Assembly: GCA_015680685.1 (NCBI GenBank)
Contig: MNCI01025486.1
Location: 162,013 to 185,666, forward strand
Source of the DNA: Gnetum montanum
Taxonomy: Eukaryota; Streptophyta; Gnetopsida; Gnetales; Gnetaceae
Length of the DNA stretch: 23,654 nucleotides
Direction of reading: 5' to 3'
Positions 1-7,689 of this stretch are shown here, in pieces. The stretch's first letter is position 1. Every line of letters begins with the position of its first letter. The notes under the pieces were generated by a model. It was given only the letters and a program-made list of their open reading frames with translations. It had not been told where the DNA came from and made no database searches. The position numbers and the translations under genes were made by a program.

Positions 1-1460
1 AATAAGAAGCTCTAAAATTATAACTAATCATATTTGCAAAATCCTAAATATGTTAATTAGACTACCTGTAGACTTCACTAGAATATAAAATTTTCAAGTA
101 ACAATTGGAACTAAGAGAAAGAAAGGAGAAACAATAATAGCAAATTAACATGAAGATGCTCTAAACATTTAGTTCCAATTAGACAAACTATTCAAGATTT
201 TTTTAATAGTCTTGAAGATATCATACCAACATAATTTGAGTTAATTTCTATAAAGGGGGAGTTGGTATCAGCAAAATCTAGACTACAACATGTAAAGTTG
301 GAAATATAGAGGATGCAAAGTAAAATTACCTAACTCTAGATCTAGCTTTGGGTTCTTATAATATTTGTTGTTTCAGAATTTCTTGGAAAGTTTAGAACTA
401 ATCAACTCAATTGCATTATGGCCAAGTAGAAATAGTTAGATATGGAGCATGAGTAAGCTACATGGGATGCAACAAAACAAATGCAAAAACATATGCACAT
501 CAAAAGATCAACACCATGCTAGAAGAAGAAAACAAAGTCCTTGCTACAAAAAATTAAAGATTGGCTAAGATTACTAAGAAAAAGGATTAATTAGAAGAAA
601 TATTTATCCATGTTTAGGAGTAATTCATGTGGATAAATATGGACATCAAAAAATTATCCAAAGAAAATAGAAATATTTCTATTTAAGAAGTGCATACAAT
701 TAGAAGAAATCTATAGTAGAAATTAGCACATCAAGAAATGAAATAAAGAACTATAGAGATCAAGTGGATATGCAAAAGTAAATCAATGAAAAAGAAATCA
801 AATTAATTGAGAATAAAGTGAACACTAATCTTTAGAAAATGCTTGATTGGCAATCTATTCATGGTGGAATAATTGCAATTAACCAAGTCAAGATTAAGAT
901 AAAAAGAATTTCATATTAAGGATATGACCCTGTATATGAAATTGGTCAAACTACAATATGCTAATTTTTCCATGTTGATAGTAGGAACACAAAGAAATGA
1001 ATTAGAGAAGCAGCTTGCTGCCATGTTCTTACTATATGAGCATGAGCACCAACTTCACAATGAAGCCCAATGGAAGCTATATATCACAAATATAGATTTA
1101 AATGTTCTTAAGGAAAGATTAATAAACCAACAAGATATCACTAAGAACTTGGTAAAGTGTAGGGCAAGCTATTGGGATCCATAGGTACAAGTAAGAGAAT
1201 TTGACATTGAACAAAACAAATTTACAATGTAGTTCATGGAAGTAAGCAAATTGTTGCCTATACTACCATGTCCATTAAAGGTACTAGCAACAACTAACTT
1301 ATCTAGTTTGCTTTGAATAATGAATGACACAAGGATAGATGAAGAGAAATTGATGGTAGTGTTAGAGTATTTGCACATGAAGCGAGAAATACCCAAAGTG
1401 AAACCACAATAGCAAGTAATGTAAGAAGAACCACCACTCCCAAGCACAATATGAAGACTT
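1..1460 (+). pseudogene. Family A element copy 1: decayed gag-like / coiled-coil coding region
   Basis: This is a coding remnant running off the left edge. The clearest part is one frame from 924 to about 1450, open for 86 codons and then broken by a few stops. Upstream, coding similarity continues in changing frames from about 640. The frame matches a protein fragment encoded on the opposite strand at 7690-8440. For example, MNDTRIDEEKLMVVLEYLHM (1320-1379) pairs with MNDSRGKEGKMMALLDVFHL (about 7818-7877), and the two follow the same order over about 250 residues. The part before 924 is rich in Lys, Glu, Gln and Asn and looks coiled-coil. I see no zinc knuckle, protease, reverse transcriptase or integrase. 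About 210 non-coding bases separate the frame end from a purine tract and an LTR, the same spacing as in copy 2. The role is unknown; a structural gag-type protein is inferred from position. Confidence 0.6.
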
Positions 1461-1660
1461 GCCATTGAGGAATTTTTTAAGACCTATAATATTTACAAAT
1501 TTTTAATCTATATCTATATGTTTTATCATTTTTTATATCACATGAATAAATTTTGTAATGTTGTAGTTGGGTTAGTTAGTTAATTAGTTGAAGTCACCTC
1601 CATAATTTTCTCACAAACTCTATCTCAATTCTATTTAACTCAAAGATGAGTTTTTAGTTA

Positions 1661-1672
1661 ATTGTGGAGGTA
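1661..1672 (+). promoter_or_regulatory. Polypurine-tract-like site before LTR of family A copy 1
   Basis: A short G-rich purine stretch (GTGGAGG then TA) sits directly before the TGATGA start of the LTR. The opposite-strand copy has a comparable tract at the same place (7470-7482). In LTR retrotransposons this site primes plus-strand DNA synthesis. Assigned by position and by the second copy. Confidence 0.45.
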
Positions 1673-1750
1673 TGATGAATAATAACTAAGTTACATGTGA
1701 TATTACATCTATGATATCGTAGATCCAATGTATCCAGGGCTAGTACTACA

Positions 1751-1758
1751 TATAAATA
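1751..1758 (+). promoter_or_regulatory. TATA-like box in family A copy 1 LTR
   Basis: TATAAATA lies 78 bases into the LTR. The other two LTRs carry related boxes at comparable places (7338-7345 on the - strand; about 17136-17146). It would be the LTR's own RNA polymerase II promoter. It is probably inactive in this decayed copy. Confidence 0.45.
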
Positions 1759-1927
1759 CTACCCACCTACCATACTTAATATATCTTTTCAGTCACACCT
1801 TAGCTAGACTTTTGTAGTTTTGTTTCATAATTTTAGTAGTAATTAATAATTTCTCACAGTGTATTTTAAAGTAATTGAACATAATATTTATTTGAATGGA
1901 ATATACCTAAACATCTTCAATAACTAG

Positions 1928-1936
1928 AATAAAGAT
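1928..1936 (+). terminator. AATAAA polyadenylation signal in family A copy 1 LTR
   Basis: AATAAAGAT is present here and, in the same order after the TATA box, in the other two family LTRs (7160-7168 on the - strand; 17313-17321). Conservation in all three argues for a real R-region polyadenylation signal. Confidence 0.45.
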
Positions 1937-2335
1937 CAAGATTGTTTCTTACCATTGCAATACTCTATTAGAGTTTAATTTTCCATGTAATTTGCATTCC
2001 TATGCAATTTACTTTCTATCATACTTAATATAATGTTTATATTTCTATCACCTGATAACAACTTGGTAGAATCAATACAACTAGTTTTAAGCACAATGTA
2101 TGATATCTTGACAACCTAGTAGCAATATCACTTGGTACACCCAATAGCATGTTATTTGGTAATCCTAGTAGCAGTTACACTACTTGAGGACATGTATGGA
2201 AGATTGGGAACAAATGCTTATCACCATTAGGCTAATATAGGATTTATTTCTATTGTTCCTTAGATTTAATATTTAATTTCTATGTCAATTTTTATGTTTC
2301 AGTTTTATTTACTTCATGTTAAATGATATCATATC

Positions 2336-2340
2336 ATATG
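2336..2340. repeat. Target-site duplication, left copy (ATATG)
   Basis: ATATG immediately precedes the TGT start of element B and is repeated exactly at 4652-4656, immediately after its ACA end. A 5-bp duplication is typical of LTR-element integration. Confidence 0.65.
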
Positions 2341-4651
2341 TGTCACAACCTAAAAATTTGCATAGGTTTAATTATTTAATTTACCAAACATGATTGATTT
2401 TTTAATGTTGTTAGATGTGTTTCAATAGATTAGCTCTAATTTTCTTGGTTAAATTATAGGATTATATTATTGTTGTTATTGTTATTACTATTGTTGTTAG
2501 TTTCCTACACATGTAAACACAATTTGCTAGTTAGGGTATTTTGTAAAAGTTTTTTATCCTTTGTTTTACTACTATTAGAGCTTAATCATATGTCTACTCT
2601 ATATTTAATGATTAAATGTTAAAATCCAATTGCCCTAGGAAGTTTTTCTTTTTGTTAGTTATCATGTCTTTACAAGTGTCTAGGTATGCATATTTTAGTC
2701 TTTATGGACATTCAATTATGTACATTCAATCGTTATTATGTAGATTCAATTATGCACATTTCTACTTTATTATGTACATCTTGTTATGCATCTTTTATTC
2801 TTATTATGCACATGTGATTATTTAATACTCTATTCATGGAGTAATTTTGAACCCTAATGCTATCCAAAACATATTCCTTGTTACCTTTTGTCATTAAACT
2901 AGGATTCAAAGTTTAATTTTAATTGTAATTATATAATGCATAAATTATCTTTATTAAGGAAGTATCTTAGGATGATGTCCTACCTAGAATATGATCTTAT
3001 CGATGTATTTGGGATGTTAAAAAAATATTAGTTTTGATATTTGGTTTAGTAGAATCAGAGCTACAGGTTTTGAGATATCACATTTTTAGTTTTCTAAAAC
3101 TACCATAAAAGTTTTGATATTTGAACTGGTCGACTATGAAAAGTGAAGCCTAGATAAGATTTTTATATACAATTAAGTAAACCACTTGATAAAGATTTTG
3201 TAGGTTTAAACAAAATTTGATTTGGAGTTCGTATGTGGTTGTTATACATACCTAAACATAAATAGTATAAGTTGAGAAAAAAATGAGGAATAGACTTATG
3301 AAAATACAAATGGAAAAAAATAAATAAAAATTAACTTTAAACATCAAGGGTGGTTGAAAGAGCACGTTCACCTGCATAACACATTTTGAAGTATATTTGT
3401 TATATACATAACATATATACATGCTTTGCATATTTTTCCTCCACATTGGCTCATGTCTAATTTTCCTAATACCTTGTCCAAACCCATCCTTTTGTCTTCA
3501 AACTTGGATTTTATGAAATCATCTTTAGTTACCTTTTTCTTAAAGATGTTTCTTTCCTTTCTTTTTTGTTCTAAAGCCAATTTTAGCCCTATTCCTTCTG
3601 TTCTTCCCCTTATAAGTAGATTTTGACCTTTGACATATCTCATCTTAGTTCATACAAGGATTTCTAGTGTATTAGGTTTAAGGGAAGCGAAAAAACTAAT
3701 TTTGCATGTTGGATGGAAAATGAAGATGCTAAGAAAATTCTAGAAGCTCTACCAATAGAAGTGAAAATGATCTTATATTGTTGTTTTGGAACATTTGTAA
3801 AATCTCTAGACTTCAAAATATTTTTGAATATTAGATTAGAAACCTTTATCTAGCTTGTATCCTAATATTTTTGGTCCATGACCTTTATGATTGATGAAGA
3901 GTAAAATATTTTAACCTTTCTTATTTGAGGGGTTCTAACTCCTCCTGCATTTTGATAAAAAGAACCCCAAGTAGCCATGGAAACATTGAAAAAGAAATAT
4001 GGCACAAAATATGAATCAATTCTATATAAGATGGACCATCTAAATTGAAAAAATGTTCTCTATATATTTTTTATTTTTGTAAAATAAAAACCTTGTATAC
4101 TCTTTAGATACATGAGCCATGTACCTATTTTTATGAATAAATAATAAAGTATAATAGATATGAAATTCCCATTTGCACCATTTGAATCGTGACATTGCCA
4201 AGAATATTTTTCATTTTAGCACATGCTATATCTTTGAAAAAATTTAGTATTATCAATTATATATTAATATTTTATTTACTTATTAATTTTTATTTTATTT
4301 AATTTGGTAAATTTCACACATGAATATCTTTAATTTTAGATGTCCCATTAAGGTGAAACAAGTGTCATTATTGTCATTATTTTACATACTATTTTATGAT
4401 GCAACTATTAATATTTTTAACATTTACATTTTTGTTGATATGTATATCTCTAATTTTCTTTAAATAAATTTAATTTAATTATGTATATGAGTAATATGAA
4501 ATTTTACTACGTTGTATTGCTCTACTATATTTATGCTTCTAAATAATGATTTTTATATAATTTATGGATTTCTTTTAAACTCATAAATTAAGGTTAAATC
4601 TAGATTGTTGGGGTTTTCTAACATCTCTATTAATTATTTAGGGGTGTTACA
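2341..4651. mobile_element. Element B: 2.3 kb TG...CA insertion nested in the family A LTR (probable large solo LTR)
   Basis: The ends are TGTCACAACCTAAAA on the left and TTTAGGGGTGTTACA on the right. They form an imperfect inverted repeat and are flanked by a perfect ATATG duplication. The insertion splits a family A LTR at one point. TGT(A/C)ACA(A/C)CC...GGGGTGTTACA ends are common in long plant Ty3/gypsy LTRs, so I favour a solo LTR. A DNA transposon with terminal inverted repeats is the alternative. Inside there is no recognisable transposase, reverse transcriptase or integrase. Overlapping short frames at 3368-3643 (-) and 3426-3626 (+) have no recognisable family. A degenerate minisatellite lies at 2687-2820. 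The interior is AT-rich. Confidence 0.6.
2687..2820. repeat. Degenerate minisatellite, ATTATGTACATTC-like units
   Basis: About six imperfect copies of a short unit centred on TTATG(C/T/G)A(C/G/T)AT recur every 17-30 bases (TATGGACATTC, TATGTACATTC, TATGTAGATTC, TATGCACATTT, TATGTACATC, TATGCACATG). The run explains the open frame of 69 codons over this region, which I do not believe is a gene. Confidence 0.45.
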
Positions 4652-4656
4652 ATATG
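4652..4656. repeat. Target-site duplication, right copy (ATATG)
   Basis: An exact match to 2336-2340, directly abutting the right end of element B. Confidence 0.65.
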
Positions 4657-4838
4657 TCTCACTTTAGATTAAACCATATGCACTAAATCATAAATAACTC
4701 AAGTGAAAAGACAACAATCAATGATCACATCTTAACTAACTAGAAGTCATGCTTGGTCCATACATGGATTATGATCAAGTCACTTGCAACACTTGTGATT
4801 TGTATGGTTGAAAGTAGGATCTCCTTCACTACTCATCA
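4657..4838 (+). mobile_element. Family A copy 1 LTR, second part
   Basis: This is the last about 180 bases of a family A LTR. It aligns with 17690-17861 (same strand) and with 6578-6750 (reverse complement). The most conserved run is CACTTGTGATTTGTATGGTTG (4786-4806), followed by CTACTCATCA. It ends at TCATCA (4833-4838), the inverted repeat of the LTR start TGATGA, and similarity between the copies stops there. It begins where the first LTR part leaves off, so the two halves are one LTR split by element B. Confidence 0.65.
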
Positions 4839-6337
4839 TCGACAAATGATGATGAATTTAATGATTTAATAGTAATGATGAAAATAATGGTGAAATGATA
4901 AAAAAAAACAACGAATGCTAAATAAGGTTAAGTCAAGCCCATATGCATAAGGCATTTAGGATCAATAATGATTATGCATCATAACATGGCCAAATTTGAC
5001 ATTATTTAAGTTACAATTATTAGATTTCATAAAATGACTTTTTAGGTTGTTACCAAATTATTGCATGTTTTTCTTTGAAGGGACTAGTCTTTTTCTTATC
5101 CTAAATAAGAAAATTTTTAGTAAGAAGTTAAAACCTAAAACAAAAAATTTTTCAAGATTGATTATAAGGATGGAAACTTAAAAAGGCATCTTCAAAACTA
5201 GTGTAGGAACACCTCCCATTCCTAAGTTGTAATTTCTACTTTCCATCTACTATAGAAGTCATAGCGAGTTTGATCTCCAAGTTTGATATTATTCTAAGGT
5301 CATCTGGGATTTTTGTGGCTTTGGGTAGGCTACTGTAGATGAATGCAACTTGTAATTAGTCACAAAAAATAAATACAAGCCACATTTGACTCATAGCAAC
5401 TTGTAGTTAGTTCAAAAATTAATTTTTCTTAAAGTTTTGAGTAGGATTTGATACTACAAGGTGGATGTCACTCATAGCAATTTGCATTGTGCCTAAGAGG
5501 ATGTGGCTCACACAAGTTCACATTGAGAATGGTTTTGTTACTAATTCTTTGCATTTTTATTTCATTGCAAAGTGCTAAGTATCCTCACACTAAGAATAAC
5601 TTTGCTTCAGGTTTTTTTATCTTCAATAGACTATAGGAGGTTTCCATCCACAATAAGTTGCAATCAAAAAGAGGCTATGACCCATAGCATGTTGTAGCTA
5701 GAAAGGATTTGTGAGTGGTTGCAACTCATAATAGCCTACAACAAGCAATCCAATATTTTAAGAAAGTTGATTAATGTGCAAATCACTCAAGATTCAAAGG
5801 TATCGATTTCAATAGAAGATAAGGTAACTTAATTGGAACTTTTGGCCAATTTGTGAGTATTTTCTCTTAGAGAAGGTTCATTTCTTGAAGAAATTATAAA
5901 GTTCTATGAGCAGTATATGAGTTCTTAAATAGTTGTGTCTTCATCTAAGAGAAAGGTAAGGATTCATGGAATGTAGAGACTTATGTTTTGCAACTATTAC
6001 TAAGTTTATGAGATTTGAAGAGTTTAGAAGACCTCATACTGTCTAGATCCTTATGGCAAGTCCTTTCTTATGTATTCATATTGTATTTCATTTCATTCAT
6101 GTTAATTAGAGAGGATTTTAGGGGATTTTCCTTTCTACATGCATCTGAATAGAGCTATACATTGAATTCTTGAAAATCTTGTGGTTGGGGGGTGTGTTAA
6201 AATCCAAATTAATTGAAAATCTTGTGGTTATGGTTGAAGATTGATTTGGATTTATGTAGAAATGATCATTTGAATATAAGGTCATTCATACTAGTAACTC
6301 TGCTATTTGTTCATAGCATACGTTATTCTTGATATGA
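4839..6337. other. Unassigned AT-rich stretch with weak direct repeats
   Basis: I recognise no gene here. Two local structures are visible. A 51-bp-period direct repeat starts GCAACTTGTA(A/G)TTAG (5345 and 5396), with weaker echoes of ACTCATAGCAA near 5466 and 5723. An exact 16-bp repeat, TGAAAATCTTGTGGTT, occurs at 6171-6186 and 6214-6229, with a G-run and TGTGTTAAAATCC between the copies. The latter could be a purine tract and LTR edge of an unrelated element, but no second LTR supports it. Confidence 0.35.
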
Positions 6338-6445
6338 TGCACTTAAGTGGTTATTTCATTATCTGACGAGGATTGCCAATGAAATATGGCTTAAATGGTT
6401 AGTTCATTATCTTATTAGACAAAATGTTGTTAGTTCGAATCATAC
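6338..6445 (+). repeat. tRNA-like (SINE-head-like) sequence with duplicated 5' half
   Basis: A box A-like TGGCTTAAATGG (6387-6398) and a box B-like AGTTCGAATCA (6432-6442) lie 33 bases apart, the spacing of an internal RNA polymerase III promoter. The box A half appears twice. GCACTTAAGTGGTTA...TTCATTATCT (about 6342-6366) is repeated with changes at 6389-6412. No clean tRNA cloverleaf is evident by eye, so a tRNA-derived SINE remnant or tRNA pseudogene fits better than a working tRNA. Confidence 0.4.
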
Positions 6446-7162
6446 CTAAGACATTGTTGTATTCCTTTATAATGATGTTAGAGCCTAAAATAATTTGACT
6501 ATAGCTACACCTCGAAACACATAACCAATATAATATTTTAGAAAAATTATAGATGAATATAACAATGTTGCAAGCATTGATGAGTGGTGAGTAGACCTAC
6601 GCTCAACCATACAAATCACTAAGCCTTAACATTCGATTTGGTCGAATTTCATGGACTTATAGCCTTCTAAGTACATTGATCTCTAGGTGTTAAAACTAAC
6701 TGTTACAATCATTATCTTCCCAATTACACTTGTGAAATGCAAAGGTATGATTAAGTGCAATTGAGGCATATGATTTTTATCATCTTTTATCTTTTATATT
6801 CTAAGTTGTCTAAGAATAAAGAATAACAAATAAAGATATTTGATTACTAATTTAATTTAATAAATAGCTAACACTTAACTAATCCTAACATAAGCATCTA
6901 TTTCCATTGACTGTACACATCCTAAACACATCTAATGCTACTGGGTTACCAAAAGTTAAGCGTTACTACGATTACCAAGTGTCACGCGTATGCTCGAAGT
7001 GGTTGTACTTATGTGATTAATTAATCACTATTTAATTTAGCTTAGTCTAGCTTAATTTAACTTAATTACTTAAAAATTAAAGAAAATTACTTAAAATATA
7101 AAATGCATAAAAGAAATAATTAATCTATTTCAAAGTGTTGAAGGTTTATCAAAATGCTCATC

Positions 7163-7168
7163 TTTATT
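7163..7168 (-). terminator. AATAAA polyadenylation signal in family A copy 2 LTR
   Basis: AATAAAGATGAGC on the - strand is shared with the solo LTR (17313) and, more weakly, with copy 1 (1928). Confidence 0.45.
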
Positions 7169-7337
7169 ACCACACACATTACTATGCTCAAGTACATTAG
7201 TGCTCAAATAAAGATCCATACACTCTTTGACTCCTACTGTGGGCACTTAGAAAAATATTCTAACTTTCAAGTGAAAAAATTGCTAGAGCTTCACTACAAC
7301 TATGAGAATTATGCCATAAATGTGGCTAGTGAGTACA

Positions 7338-7345
7338 TATTTATA
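7338..7345 (-). promoter_or_regulatory. TATA box in family A copy 2 LTR
   Basis: GCCTATAAATATGT on the - strand, 124 bases inside the LTR start, gives a canonical TATAAATA. The related boxes in the other LTR copies support a promoter role. Confidence 0.45.
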
Positions 7346-7469
7346 GGCAAAACAATGAGCCCCATTGACGAGTACGAATCAATAGGTTAAACCCTATGTT
7401 CATAGGATACTATTGATGGGGTTGTGTTGATAGCATCTTATCGATGCAACCAATTGTGATGCTTCATCA

Positions 7470-7482
7470 TATCCCCCTACTT
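7470..7482 (-). promoter_or_regulatory. Polypurine tract of family A copy 2
   Basis: AAGTAGGGGGATA on the - strand lies directly before the LTR start TGATGA. This arrangement fixes the element's direction, with the internal region at higher coordinates. Confidence 0.55.
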
Positions 7483-7689
7483 GAATGAAACATCATCCTT
7501 AAGGTTTTTACAAAATTTGGAAAGGTATGGGATTATTGACATACAAAACAAACACATAGATTACACAAGAAAAACTAAGTGCCCAGAGTATATAGTTTTA
7601 CAATGATTATAAAACTTTGGTGTTTACGATGACAAAATTGAACATTAGAACAAAACTAACAAACACAATTTCTTAGATGGCATGAAGAC

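Larger units (their letters stand above)
1673..2340 (+). mobile_element. Family A copy 1 LTR, first part (interrupted by element B)
   Basis: It starts TGATGA after a purine tract and carries a TATA-like box (TATAAATA, 1751-1758) and AATAAAGAT (1928-1936). From about 2130 to 2205 it aligns with the solo LTR at 17478-17552; both share the order ACTTGGTA, then TTTGGTAA, then GATGTGTCC/GACATGTAT, then GGAAGA. Homology stops near 2340, exactly where element B begins, and resumes after it at 4657-4838. The two parts together give about 850 bp, matching the 892 and 837 bp of the other family LTRs. The 5' half is more diverged than the other copies. Confidence 0.6.
6578..7469 (-). mobile_element. Family A copy 2 LTR (3' LTR of the - strand element)
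   Basis: Read on the - strand this 892-bp LTR starts TGATGA at 7469, after a purine tract, and ends ...CTCATCA at 6578. It aligns as the reverse complement with the solo LTR at 17025-17861 over most of its length. The best-kept blocks are AAATATTCTAACTTT near 7250, GCTCAAGTACAT(T/C)AGTGCT near 7188, the AATAAAGATGAGC signal, and GTTAAGTGCAA(C/T)TGAGG near 6755. The promoter and polyadenylation signals are annotated separately. A short open frame at 7154-7390 on the + strand is antisense within this LTR and is not a gene. The 5' LTR of this copy is not visible within the window. Confidence 0.7.

Noticed and set aside
3368-3643. 91-codon - strand open frame rich in Lys/Arg (within element B)
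   Set aside because: It is readable but matches no family I know and is overlapped by a + strand frame. It is too little to call a gene, so it is mentioned only inside element B.
6181-6200. G-run followed by TGTTAAAATCC as polypurine tract and LTR start of another element
   Set aside because: No partner LTR, primer site or pol motif was found nearby.
1-7469. One LTR retrotransposon bounded by the LTRs at 1673-4838 and 6578-7469
   Set aside because: The two LTRs are in opposite orientation, and each has its own purine tract and its own coding remnant on the appropriate side, so they belong to separate insertions.
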